Source: SLRI01 sp964576715
GTDB taxonomy: Bacteria > Pseudomonadota > Alphaproteobacteria > Geminicoccales > Geminicoccaceae
DNA: 31,867 nucleotides
Direction: 5' to 3'
Assembly (NCBI GenBank): GCA_964576715.1
Contig: CAZNWE010000047.1
Location: 1 to 31,867 of the forward strand
A model generated the notes under the pieces. The model saw only the letters and a program-made list of their open reading frames with translations, had not been told where the DNA came from and did no database searches. Made by a program: the position numbers and the translations under genes. This document shows, piece after piece, positions 17,133 to 25,023 of the stretch (position 1 is its first letter; each line of letters starts with the position of its first letter).

Positions 17133-17199
17133 CCGAGCCGCCTTGCCGATCGCCGCAACTGTTTCTAGGCTCCCTTGGCGGTTGATCGAAAGCACGTGG

Positions 17200-18618
17200 A
17201 TGGCCGAGAGAAACCCTTCGCTCGAGCGGCTCGCGGTCGAGCTGGCACCCATCCTGGGTGATGCCGGCGTGATGACGGCGGCCGCCGACATCGAGCGCTT
17301 CACGGTCGATTTCTGGCGCCAGAACCGCGGTGATACGCCATTGGTGCTGCGCCCGGGGACGACCGACGAGGTGGCGGCAGTGGTCGGCGCCGCGGCTCGG
17401 CTCGGTGTCGGCCTCGTGCCACAAAGCGGCAATACCGGGCTCGTCGCCGGTGGCATTCCGGACGCCAGCAACACGCTGGCCGTGGTCAGCCTCGAGCGGC
17501 TCAACCGGCTGCGCCGGGTCGATCCCTCGGGCGGCTGCATCGTCGCCGAGGCGGGCTGCATCCTCGCGGACGTGCAGCGGGCGGCCGAGGCGGCCGGGTG
17601 GCTCTTTCCGCTATCGCTGGGGGCGGAAGGCAGCTGCCGGATCGGCGGCAACCTCTCGACCAACGCCGGCGGGGTCAACGTGTTGCGCTATGGCATGGCC
17701 CGGCAGCTGGTGCTGGGGCTCGAGGTGGTGCTCGCCGACGGACGGGTGTGGAACGGGCTCAAGGCGCTGCCCAAGGACAACACGGGCTATGACCTCAAGC
17801 AGCTGTTCATCGGCGCCGAGGGCAGCCTCGGGATCATCACGGCTGCGGTATTGAAGCTGTTTCGCCAGCCGCGAGAGCGGCGGACCATTTGGCTCGGCAT
17901 CGAGAGCCCGACCGCTGCCCTCGAACTGCTCCAGCTCTTTCAAGCGCATCTCGGCGAGCTGATCTCCAGTTTCGAGCTCATTGCCGGCTTCGGGGTCGAG
18001 GCCGCGGACCGGCATCTGGCGGGCGGCAAGCGGCCACTGGCCGAGCCGCACGACTGGCATCTCTTGATCGAGGTCGCCTGGTCGCTGTCGGCGGGGCTGG
18101 ACGGACCGATCGAGCCGGCGCTCGAGGCCGCTTTCGCGGCCGGCCTGGTTCGTGACGGAACGATCGCCCAGAACGAGGCGCAGCGCCAGGCCATGTGGCG
18201 CATCCGCGAAGGGCAGAGCGAGGCCGCGAGCCAGCTCGGCTACGTGCTGCGCTCGGATATCTCGGTTGCCGTCGCCGACCTTCCGGCCTTTCTGGCGAAG
18301 GTCGAGGCGCATTTCGCCGCGATCGCCCCGGAGGTTCCGATCTTTCCGTTCGGCCATGTCGGCGACGGCAACTTGCACGTGAATTTTCTCCTGCCGCGTG
18401 ACGAGGCGCGGATCGCCGCGCTGCGCCCCCGCCTCGCGGCCGAGCTGGCGGCGCTGGTCGCCTCGTTCGGTGGCTCGTTCAGTGCGGAGCACGGCATCGG
18501 CCGCCTCAAGCGGCCGGAACTGATGCACTATAAGCAGCCGCTGGAGCTCGAGTTGATGCGCCGCCTCAAGCAATGCCTCGATCCGAATAACGTCATGAAC
18601 CCCGGTGTTATCGTGTAA
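17200..18618 (+). CDS. FAD-binding oxidoreductase (D-2-hydroxyglutarate/D-lactate dehydrogenase-like)
   Basis: A 472-aa flavoprotein of the FAD_binding_4 plus FAD-oxidase C-terminal family. The PP-loop QSGNTGLVAGGIPD lies near residues 75-88, followed by GAEGSCRIGGNLSTNAGG and KDNTGYDLKQLFIGAEGSLG. The C-terminal part has the metal/substrate-site motif GHVGDGNLHVNF and then SAEHGIGRLK. Such enzymes oxidise D-2-hydroxy acids and pass electrons to the respiratory chain or an electron-transfer flavoprotein. The closest style is D-2-hydroxyglutarate dehydrogenase, but substrate cannot be fixed by eye. ATG 17200 is chosen; an in-frame TTG at 17182 is possible. It is divergent from dapD, and a lipoprotein gene follows. 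Confidence 0.9.
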   Translation: MAERNPSLERLAVELAPILGDAGVMTAAADIERFTVDFWRQNRGDTPLVLRPGTTDEVAAVVGAAARLGVGLVPQSGNTGLVAGGIPDASNTLAVVSLERLNRLRRVDPSGGCIVAEAGCILADVQRAAEAAGWLFPLSLGAEGSCRIGGNLSTNAGGVNVLRYGMARQLVLGLEVVLADGRVWNGLKALPKDNTGYDLKQLFIGAEGSLGIITAAVLKLFRQPRERRTIWLGIESPTAALELLQLFQAHLGELISSFELIAGFGVEAADRHLAGGKRPLAEPHDWHLLIEVAWSLSAGLDGPIEPALEAAFAAGLVRDGTIAQNEAQRQAMWRIREGQSEAASQLGYVLRSDISVAVADLPAFLAKVEAHFAAIAPEVPIFPFGHVGDGNLHVNFLLPRDEARIAALRPRLAAELAALVASFGGSFSAEHGIGRLKRPELMHYKQPLELELMRRLKQCLDPNNVMNPGVIV

Positions 18619-18654
18619 GAGACCGCCCGGCGCATTTTATTCGGAGTCGGTTTC

Positions 18655-19137
18655 ATGGCCTGTCGTGCCCGGCCCATTGCGGCCCTCCTCGTCCTCGCCG
18701 CCTGCGCCGGGGAGGTACTGCAACCCGGCGTCACGACGACGCCCATGGGAGCGATGACCGATCGCCCCCTGGCCGAGGCCGAGAATGCGGTCGTCGCCCG
18801 CCTGCGCGAGCTCGGCTTCACTGTCGACGATCGCCCCGAGAACGACGTCATCGCGGCCAGCATCGACCGTGGGGCGCCGCCCGAATGGGCGTTTTGCGAC
18901 CGCATCCAGGTGACCGACAGGCAAGACGGCAACCGTACCCACTGGGCCGAAGCGGAGACGCTCGGCGTGCAGGTCAACGTGCGCCTGAGCGAGCTCGGCG
19001 GCGCGACCAGCGTCACGGTACGGCCGCGCTTCAACGGGATCTATCGCAATCGCTTCGACAACCTGCCCTTCGAGCGGCTTTGCGCCAGCGCCGGCGTGCT
19101 CGAGCCGATGGTGCTCGCCAGCGCCGGCGGCGGCTGA
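18655..19137 (+). CDS. Small lipoprotein of unknown function
   Basis: A 160-aa protein with a lipoprotein signal peptide: basic start (MACRARP), hydrophobic core, and lipobox LAAC with Cys at residue 17. The mature part has a Thr/Asp-rich region, one internal Cys (WAFCDRIQVTD) and a second near the end (ERLCASAG), which could form a disulfide in the periplasm. The N-terminal half (LAEAENAVVARLRELGF) predicts a short alpha/beta module. I recognise no family. Start ATG 18655 has GGAG nine bases upstream. It lies 36 nt after the FAD dehydrogenase and 15 nt before the acyl-CoA dehydrogenase, on the same strand. Confidence 0.8.
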   Translation: MACRARPIAALLVLAACAGEVLQPGVTTTPMGAMTDRPLAEAENAVVARLRELGFTVDDRPENDVIAASIDRGAPPEWAFCDRIQVTDRQDGNRTHWAEAETLGVQVNVRLSELGGATSVTVRPRFNGIYRNRFDNLPFERLCASAGVLEPMVLASAGGG

Positions 19138-19152
19138 ACACGGATCGATCGC

Positions 19153-20862
19153 TTGACCCGCTACTCCGCACCCATCGACCAGCTCGGCTTCGTCCTCGAT
19201 CACCTCGTGGGCTTCGACCGGCTGCCGAAGCCGGCACCGCTCGACGCCGACGAGGTGGCGATGATCCTGGCCGAGGCCGGGCGTTTCGCCGAGACGGTGC
19301 TGGCGCCGTTGAACGCTGTCGGCGACAGCACCGGCGCGGTGCTCGATAACGCTGTCGTGCGGACGGCCCCGGGGTTCAAGGAGGCCTTCCGGCAGTTCGG
19401 CGAGGCGGGCTGGATGGGGCTGGTCTTTCCCGAGGCCTATGGCGGCCAGGCGCTGCCCTGGACGCTCAATGCCGCGGTGGGTGAGTTCTGGAACGCCGCC
19501 AACATGGCCCTGCAGATCTGCCCGCTCTTGACCCAGGGTGCCGTCGAGGCGCTGCTGCATCATGGCACCGAGGCGCAGCAGGCGCTCTGGGTCCCGCCGA
19601 TGGTGGCCGGCCGCTGGACCGGGGCGATGTGCCTGACCGAGGCGCAGGCGGGCTCGGACCTGGGGGCCATCCGCACGATGGCGGAACCGGCCGACGATCC
19701 CGAGATCGGCCTGCACTTCCGGCTTCAGGGCCAGAAGGTCTATATCAGCTACGGCGATCACGACATGGCCGAGAACATCGTCCAGCTGGTGCTCGCCCGG
19801 TTGAGGGGGGCGCCCGACGGCCCCCATGGCATCTCGCTCTTCATCGTGCCGAAATTCCTCGTGAACCCGGACGGCAGCCTCGGCCGGCGCAACGATGTCC
19901 GCTGCCTCAAGCTCGAGGGGAAGCTCGGCATCCACGGCTCGCCCACCTGTGTGATGAGCTATGGCGACGAAGCTGGTGCAGTGGGCTTCATGCTCGGCCC
20001 GGCCAATCGCGGCCTCGCCTGCATGTTCACGATGATGAACAATGCGCGGCTTACGGTCGGCCTCCAGGGGGTGGGTCTCGCCGAACGGGCGTTGCAGGGG
20101 GCGCTCGCCTTTGCCCGGGAGCGCCTGCAGGGCAAGCGGGACGGCAAGCCGGCACGCCTCGTCGATCACCCGGACATCCAGCGCCAGCTCTTGACCATGC
20201 GGGCCGAAGTCGCCTCCGTCCGCGCCCTTTGCCTCACGGCTTTCGCCGCGGTCGACAGTGCCGCCCACCACCCGGACCTCGCGGCCCGTTCCCTTGCCGC
20301 CGGCCGCGTGGCGTTCCTGACGCCCATCGTCAAGGCCTGGTGCACCGACCGGGCGCTGGTCGTCGCCTCGGACGCGATCCAGGTCATGGGCGGCATGGGC
20401 TATATCGAGGAGGCGGGGGCGGCCCAGCATCTGCGCGATGCCCGGATCCTGCCGATCTACGAGGGGACCAACGGCATCCAGGCGCAGGATTTGGTCTGCC
20501 GCAAGCTCGAGGCCGAAGGCGGCCGGCTGCCCTGGCAGCTCGTGGCGGAGTTGCGCAGCTGGCCGCTCACCCCCCGTCTCGAGGCGGCGCTCGAAGCACT
20601 GGAGCGCGCGACCCGCAGCCTGCAGGCCCGCCCGGCCGCGGCGCGCGAGGCAGTGGCGGTGCCCTATCTCGAGCTCTCTGCCCTCGTCCTTTGCGGCTGC
20701 CTCCTGGCCAAGGGTGCGGCAGCGGCCGCCAGCGACCCGCGTGGCCGCGCCTGGCCCGCCCTCGCTCGCCACTACGCCGCGCACCGCCTGCCGCTGGCAA
20801 CGGCACTCGCCGAGGTGGTCGAGCATGGCGGGACGCTGGCGCTCGACGGCCTCGACGCCTGA
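19153..20862 (+). CDS. Acyl-CoA dehydrogenase, DmdC-like long form
   Basis: FAD enzyme that introduces a trans-2 double bond into acyl-CoA and passes electrons to ETF. The 569-aa length, the start TRYSAPIDQLGFVLDHL, and the extra C-terminal domain fit the DmdC (3-methylmercaptopropionyl-CoA dehydrogenase) group rather than short 380-aa ACADs. Visible features: AMCLTEAQAGSDLGAIRT (flavin/substrate loop), KIFISYGDHD-type strand as KVYISYGDHDMAENI, and the catalytic Glu at residue 437 in LPIYEGTNGIQAQDL. The start is TTG 19153, which agrees with the family N-terminus. Actual acyl substrate is unknown; most DmdC-like proteins act on ordinary fatty acyl-CoAs. Confidence 0.92.
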   Translation: MTRYSAPIDQLGFVLDHLVGFDRLPKPAPLDADEVAMILAEAGRFAETVLAPLNAVGDSTGAVLDNAVVRTAPGFKEAFRQFGEAGWMGLVFPEAYGGQALPWTLNAAVGEFWNAANMALQICPLLTQGAVEALLHHGTEAQQALWVPPMVAGRWTGAMCLTEAQAGSDLGAIRTMAEPADDPEIGLHFRLQGQKVYISYGDHDMAENIVQLVLARLRGAPDGPHGISLFIVPKFLVNPDGSLGRRNDVRCLKLEGKLGIHGSPTCVMSYGDEAGAVGFMLGPANRGLACMFTMMNNARLTVGLQGVGLAERALQGALAFARERLQGKRDGKPARLVDHPDIQRQLLTMRAEVASVRALCLTAFAAVDSAAHHPDLAARSLAAGRVAFLTPIVKAWCTDRALVVASDAIQVMGGMGYIEEAGAAQHLRDARILPIYEGTNGIQAQDLVCRKLEAEGGRLPWQLVAELRSWPLTPRLEAALEALERATRSLQARPAAAREAVAVPYLELSALVLCGCLLAKGAAAAASDPRGRAWPALARHYAAHRLPLATALAEVVEHGGTLALDGLDA

Positions 20863-21184
20863 CCCCACCCCGCACTGTCGCCGAACGCCTGGAGGCGTGC
20901 CTGAAAGCGTGCTGCCTCGCCCTTGCAGGAGTGGCATTCGCCCGAGGACGCAGCGGCTGTTCGGGATCTCGGCAAGCACCGCTGCCCTGTTCGTTGCCAC
21001 AAAACAGCCGCGCCTGCTCCTCGAAGGACGGCGTAGTACGCCTTGTTGCTACCCGGCACCCTTAGCGATCGCTATCGGTATCTCGCCGGTTCGAGCATTT
21101 TATCATCAGCCGGGCTTACGCAACTGCCTGATCACGCGTCGACGTCTTCGGCGGCCGGCGCCTTCAGCTTGGCGCACGGGGCGG
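20863..21184. other. Convergent 322-nt intergenic region
   Basis: Lies between the ends of the acyl-CoA dehydrogenase (+) and the PAP2 gene (-). No gene is supported on either strand. A hairpin ACGCC-TGGA-GGCGT (20885-20898) follows the dehydrogenase stop by 22 nt but has no T-tract, so it is at best a weak terminator. A short A/T-richer patch sits around 21085-21115. Confidence 0.4.
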
Positions 21185-21892
21185 CTAGTCGGGGCCGTTC
21201 GGCAGGAGGGCATTGGGCCAGAGCCAGGTCGCCGCCAGCCAACTGGCCACCGCCCAGCCGCCGCCGAGCGTCCAGCCGGCGACGACGTCCGATGGCCAGT
21301 GGACGCCGAGATAGACGCGCGACAGGCCGACCAGCATGGTGATCGTGACGGCGAGCCCGACAAAGAAGAGACGCAGCCGGCGGCGGCGCTGCACCCGGGC
21401 GAGGAGAGCCCCGAGCATCAGGTAGACGGCGGCGGATGCTGCCGAATGGCCGCTCGGGAAGCTCGGCGTTTCGGCGGTCATGAAGTGCGGCACCAGATCC
21501 GGGCGCGGCCGGTCGAAGCCGATCTTCAGAAGTGCGACGCAGGTGACGGCACCCGCGGCCGCGGCGAGGATGAAGAGAGCCAGCCGTCCCTGCCGGGCCA
21601 GCCAGAGATAGGCGGCGGTCGCCGCTGTGACGATGGAGAGCACGGTGTAGCCGCCCAAGGCCGTGATGTCGCGGATGGCCTCCTGCAGCCACATCGGGCC
21701 GATCGGGGTCGCGGGGTCGGCGGTGATGCGCAAGGCGAGGAGCAGGGTCTCATCCAAGGGGATGGCCTCGCCCTCGACGACCTCGTCGGCGATCTCGATG
21801 AAGACCCAGGCCGCGGCGCCGAGCAGCAGGATGCCGAGCAGCGGGCGGAGCTCGAAGAGCGGGCGAAGGCGGTCGCCGAGCACCCTACTCAC
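21185..21892 (-). CDS. PAP2-family membrane phosphatase
   Basis: A 235-aa polytopic membrane protein of the type-2 phosphatidic acid phosphatase family. The three catalytic signatures are complete: KIGFDRPRP (KX6RP), SFPSGHSAA (PSGH) and SRVYLGVHWPSD (SRX5HX3D). Substrate may be phosphatidate, undecaprenyl diphosphate or similar lipid phosphates. GTG 21892 is chosen: it overlaps the end of the hisAIE fusion by eight bases (GTGAGTAG), while the longer TTG start at 21943 would overlap by 59 nt. It is therefore probably the last gene of the histidine operon, although it has no obvious role in histidine synthesis. Confidence 0.9.
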   Translation of the reverse strand: MSRVLGDRLRPLFELRPLLGILLLGAAAWVFIEIADEVVEGEAIPLDETLLLALRITADPATPIGPMWLQEAIRDITALGGYTVLSIVTAATAAYLWLARQGRLALFILAAAAGAVTCVALLKIGFDRPRPDLVPHFMTAETPSFPSGHSAASAAVYLMLGALLARVQRRRRLRLFFVGLAVTITMLVGLSRVYLGVHWPSDVVAGWTLGGGWAVASWLAATWLWPNALLPNGPD

Positions 21893-23126
21893 GCCGCCGC
21901 ACCCGGCGCTCGCGCCGGTCGAGGTGTCGTTCGACCTCGGCAAGATCGATGCCGTCGGCAGCGAGGCGCGTGAGCGTGAAGTAGAGGAGGTCGGCGGCTT
22001 CCCAGACGGTCTCGTCGCGGCTCCCGGCGGCGTTCAGCTCGGCCGCTTCCTCGGTGACCTTTCCTGCGAGCCTCGCCCGGTCGGCGAACAGGCGGGCGGT
22101 GTAGGAGCCTTCCGGTGCCTGCTCGCGGCGCTGAAGCAGGCGGCGGTGCAGGCGGCCGAGGCCACTGTCCTCGCCGAAGCAGGTGCGGGTCGCGAGGTGG
22201 CAGAAGCCCGGTTCGGTCTGCCGCACGGTGAAGCGCGCGGCATCGCGGTCGCAGTCCGGGGTGACGCGCAGCAGCTCCTGGATCGCCCCCGAGCTCTCGC
22301 CCTTGCGCCAGAGCCCGCGCCGGCGCGACTGGTAGATGCCGCGACGCTCGTTGACGGCGGCCCTGATGCTCTCCTTCGACGAGTAGACGAGGCCCAAGGC
22401 CAGGCCGCGCTCGTCGGTCACCACGGTCGGGATCAGCCCGTCGGGGCGGTCGCTGGAGAACGGGGCGGCCACGGCCGCACCCAGATCGAGCCGGCCCGAG
22501 TAGAGCGCCATGCCGACCTGGCAATCGGCGCCCAGCGCATCGAGTGCCGCCACCTCCTCGGCCGTGGTCACCCCACCCGCGATGATCACGCGCGCCGGGG
22601 ATGCCGCCTCGACGATGGTCTTTGCCAGGTCCATGTCGGTGCCGCCCATCCGCCCCTCGCGCTCGACGAAGGTAACGAGAAAGCCGTCGACCAGATCCTT
22701 CAATTCGGCCAAGCGCTCGAGGATGCCGCGCCCCGTCGCCTGCTTCCAGCCCTCGACGACGACCTCGCCGTTCTTGGCATCGAGCGCCGCGAGCAGCCGC
22801 TCCTTCGGCAGCTGCGAGAGGATCTCGGGCTTGGCCATGGTGCCGAGGATGATCCGCCTGGCCCCGGCATCGAGCCAGAAGAGGGCCGTCTCGACATCAC
22901 GGATGCCGCCGCCGACATGGCAGTCGAAGCGGGCGACCAGCTTGTCGATCAGGGCCTTGTTCGAGCCCTGCTGCAGTGCCGCGTCGAGATCGATGACGGC
23001 CAAGGGCCCGGCCACGGCGAAGCGTTCGGCGATCGGCAGCGGATCGCCCGCCTCGATCGCCATCGCCTCGCCGCCGATCAGCTGCACGGCCTGGCCACCC
23101 ATGAGGTCGATGGAGGGGATGATCAT
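21885..23126 (-). CDS. hisAIE: HisA-HisI-HisE fusion: isomerase + PRA-cyclohydrolase + PRA-pyrophosphohydrolase
   Basis: A 413-aa protein that would carry steps 2, 3 and 4 of histidine synthesis. Residues 1-225 are a (beta-alpha)8 HisA (ProFAR isomerase): IPSID with D7, VGGGIRD at 71-77, LDAK with D116, VTFVEREG with T152, and IAGGVTT at 182-188. These match the catalytic Asp/Asp/Thr and both phosphate sites. Residues 226-318 are HisI: DRPDGL, YQSRRRGLWRKGESSG, DCDRD at 291-295, GFCHL with C309/H310, and TCFG with C316. Residues 324-413 are HisE: EEAAEL and WEAADLLYF. The HisI-HisE half is close in wording and spacing to fungal HIS4. The start ATG overlaps the hisF stop (ATGA). Symbol is descriptive. 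Confidence 0.92.
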   Translation of the reverse strand: MIIPSIDLMGGQAVQLIGGEAMAIEAGDPLPIAERFAVAGPLAVIDLDAALQQGSNKALIDKLVARFDCHVGGGIRDVETALFWLDAGARRIILGTMAKPEILSQLPKERLLAALDAKNGEVVVEGWKQATGRGILERLAELKDLVDGFLVTFVEREGRMGGTDMDLAKTIVEAASPARVIIAGGVTTAEEVAALDALGADCQVGMALYSGRLDLGAAVAAPFSSDRPDGLIPTVVTDERGLALGLVYSSKESIRAAVNERRGIYQSRRRGLWRKGESSGAIQELLRVTPDCDRDAARFTVRQTEPGFCHLATRTCFGEDSGLGRLHRRLLQRREQAPEGSYTARLFADRARLAGKVTEEAAELNAAGSRDETVWEAADLLYFTLTRLAADGIDLAEVERHLDRRERRVRRRE

Positions 23127-23875
23127 GGCCTGACGACGACCCCCTTCTCCATCAGGTGCAGCTTGACGTCGCCGACGGTGAGGTCGCCGTCGTGGAAGAT
23201 GGAGGCGGCGAGGACGGCGTCGGCTCCGGCGGCGAAGGCTTCGGCGACGTGGCCGGCGTGGTCGGCACCGCCCGAGGCGATGACGGGCAGGTGGATGGCG
23301 TCGCAGACCGCCCGGGTCATCGGCAGGTCGTAGCCTTGCCTTGTGCCGTCGCGGTCCCACGAGGTGAGCAGGATCTCGCCGCCCCCCCGTGCTTGGGCTT
23401 CCACCGCCCATTGCACAGCGTCCTTGCCGGTGCCGTCGCGGCCGCCGCGGACCAGGACCTCGAACATGCCGTTGCGCAGTGCGGCGTCGATGGCGACGAC
23501 ACAGCACTGGCTGCCGAAGCGCTGCGCGATGGCGTCGATCAGCGTGGGGTCGGCAACGGCCGCCGAGTTGATCGACACCTTGTCCGCACCGGCCTCGAGC
23601 AGCGCCTGGGCGTCTTCGGCACTTCTCACCCCGCCGCCGATCGTGAGCGGGATGGCGAGGCCCTCGCGGATCTTCCGCACCGTCTCGTGTTGGTGGCCGC
23701 GGCCCTCGGGTGTCGCCGAGATGTCGAGGATGACGATCTCGTCGGCCCCCTGGCGCTGGTATTCGAGGGCCAGGGTCACGGGATCACCGGCGTCACGGAT
23801 GCGCTCGAAGCGGATGCCCTTGACGACCCGGCCGTGGCTGACGTCGAGACAGGGGATGATGCGCTTGGTGAGCAT
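23123..23875 (-). CDS. hisF: Imidazole glycerol phosphate synthase, cyclase subunit
   Basis: Forms imidazole glycerol phosphate and AICAR from PRFAR, using ammonia channelled from HisH. The 250-aa (beta-alpha)8 barrel has the catalytic pair D11 (IPCLDV) and D130 (VVAIDA), the phosphate sites LTIGGGVR and VIASGGADH, and the conserved LLTSWDRDGTRQGYD. Length and motifs are canonical. It overlaps hisH by one base upstream (TGATG) and hisAIE by four bases downstream (ATGA). The order hisH-hisF-hisA(IE) differs from the usual alphaproteobacterial hisB-hisH-hisA-hisF-hisE. Confidence 0.97.
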   Translation of the reverse strand: MLTKRIIPCLDVSHGRVVKGIRFERIRDAGDPVTLALEYQRQGADEIVILDISATPEGRGHQHETVRKIREGLAIPLTIGGGVRSAEDAQALLEAGADKVSINSAAVADPTLIDAIAQRFGSQCCVVAIDAALRNGMFEVLVRGGRDGTGKDAVQWAVEAQARGGGEILLTSWDRDGTRQGYDLPMTRAVCDAIHLPVIASGGADHAGHVAEAFAAGADAVLAASIFHDGDLTVGDVKLHLMEKGVVVRP

Positions 23876-24468
23876 CAGCCGAGCTCCAGAAAGCGCGAGA
23901 GGAGGGCCGCACCATGGTCGCTAGAGAGCTCCGGGTGGAACTGGCAGCCGATGACGTTGCCCTTCTCCATGGCCGCGATAAAGGGGCCGCCATGCTCGGC
24001 CCGGGCGACCTGCCAGCCCGGCGCCTCGGTCGCCCGGTAGGAATTGGCGAAATAGGCGTAGCCCGAGTCCAGGAGGTTGCAGCGGTCGTTTGCCTCGACC
24101 TCGTTCCAGCCGAACTGCGGCGTGCGGACGCTGGCCGGAAAGCGGGTGACGGCGGCCGGCACGATGCCGAGCCCCGCGACACCCGGGCTCTCCTCGCTCG
24201 TCTCGAACAGCAGCTGATGGCCGACGCAGATGGCGATGGTCGGCTTGTCGGCCTGGATGCGTTCGATCAGCGCCCGGTCGAGCCCATGCGCCCGGAGCCG
24301 CTCGAGCGACGCCCCGAACGCCCCCACCCCCGGCAGCATGACGTGGCTGGCCGAGCCGACCGTCGCCGCGTCCTCGACGACGTGCGGTGCGGCCCCGAGC
24401 CGGCGGAAGGCGGCCTCGACCGAGGCGAGATTGGCCGTGCCGGTTGGGACGATGGCCACCTCAACCAT
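23875..24468 (-). CDS. hisH: Imidazole glycerol phosphate synthase, glutamine amidotransferase subunit
   Basis: Class-I glutaminase that supplies ammonia to HisF. The catalytic triad is visible in the 197-aa protein: nucleophile C81 in AICVGHQLLF, and H178/E180 in CQFHPELSS. The oxyanion strand PGVGAF lies at residues 46-51. The nucleophile elbow reads CVGHQ where most HisH proteins have CLGMQ, a mild deviation. WNEV and the YFANSY strand are as in the family. It overlaps the upstream uma2-family gene by eight bases and hisF by one, so it depends on translational coupling. Confidence 0.95.
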   Translation of the reverse strand: MVEVAIVPTGTANLASVEAAFRRLGAAPHVVEDAATVGSASHVMLPGVGAFGASLERLRAHGLDRALIERIQADKPTIAICVGHQLLFETSEESPGVAGLGIVPAAVTRFPASVRTPQFGWNEVEANDRCNLLDSGYAYFANSYRATEAPGWQVARAEHGGPFIAAMEKGNVIGCQFHPELSSDHGAALLSRFLELG

Positions 24469-25021
24469 CGATCACGCCAGAGTAGATGGTGGCCACATCG
24501 AGGGTGATGCCGAGCGCTTCGAGCGCCACCTCGCTCGTTTCGATGAAGCGCTCTTCGAAGACAATGTCGCCCTTCCTGGTATGCAGCTCGACGAAGCGGC
24601 GATCCTGCTCGACCATGAGGTAGTGGCGAAGTGACGGGATGCGCCGGTAGGCCTCCCACTTCTCTACCCGATCGCGCAGGGCCGTGGTGGGCGAGACGAT
24701 CTGGACGATCAAGACCGGTGCAGCTTCGACCGGGGTCGAGAGATCCGGCGGCTCGCAGCTCACCACGACATCGGGGATGGCGGAGATGCCGTGCGCCCTG
24801 ATCTCGATGCCGTCGCCATAAGCGGTGCAGCGGGAGCCCGCCAGCTTTTGTCTGAGGGCGGCGAAGACGTTGCCCTTCAGCATGGTGTGGGCGCGGCTTG
24901 CCGGCGCCATCATGACCGGCGCCCCGCCGACGAACTCGAAGGTCTCGGGCTGCTGCTCGTGCCAGCGGACGAAGGCGTCCAGATCGCGCGGCAGCTGGCT
25001 TCTGGCCCGGGCGTTGGCCAC
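24461..25021 (-). CDS. Uma2-family (DUF820) restriction-endonuclease-fold protein within the his operon
   Basis: A 186-aa soluble protein of the Uma2/DUF820 family, a PD-(D/E)xK nuclease fold of unclear cellular role, frequent in cyanobacteria and mobile gene sets. Recognised from FEFVGGAPVMMAP (N-terminal Y/FE..G strand), HTMLKGNVFAALRQKL, IPDVVVSC (catalytic Asp), and VQIVSPTTALRDRVEKWEAYRRI. Family members usually have Glu in the VEVLSPST block; here it is Gln (codon CAG), so the metal site may be disabled. Start GTG 25021 lies two bases after the hisB stop, and the end overlaps hisH by eight bases. It looks like a built-in, perhaps inserted, member of the operon. Confidence 0.85.
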   Translation of the reverse strand: MANARARSQLPRDLDAFVRWHEQQPETFEFVGGAPVMMAPASRAHTMLKGNVFAALRQKLAGSRCTAYGDGIEIRAHGISAIPDVVVSCEPPDLSTPVEAAPVLIVQIVSPTTALRDRVEKWEAYRRIPSLRHYLMVEQDRRFVELHTRKGDIVFEERFIETSEVALEALGITLDVATIYSGVIDG

Positions 25022-25023
25022 GG

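Noticed and set aside
18637..21000. 787-aa minus-strand open frame opposite the lipoprotein and acyl-CoA dehydrogenase
   Set aside because: Composition is that of an antisense shadow, with no recognisable domain; the plus-strand genes are well supported.
21885..23126. HisA part of the fusion as a degenerate, inactive domain
   Set aside because: First impression came from the odd VTFVEREG strand, but the key Asp lies in LDAK (D116), and D7, T152 and both phosphate loops are present.
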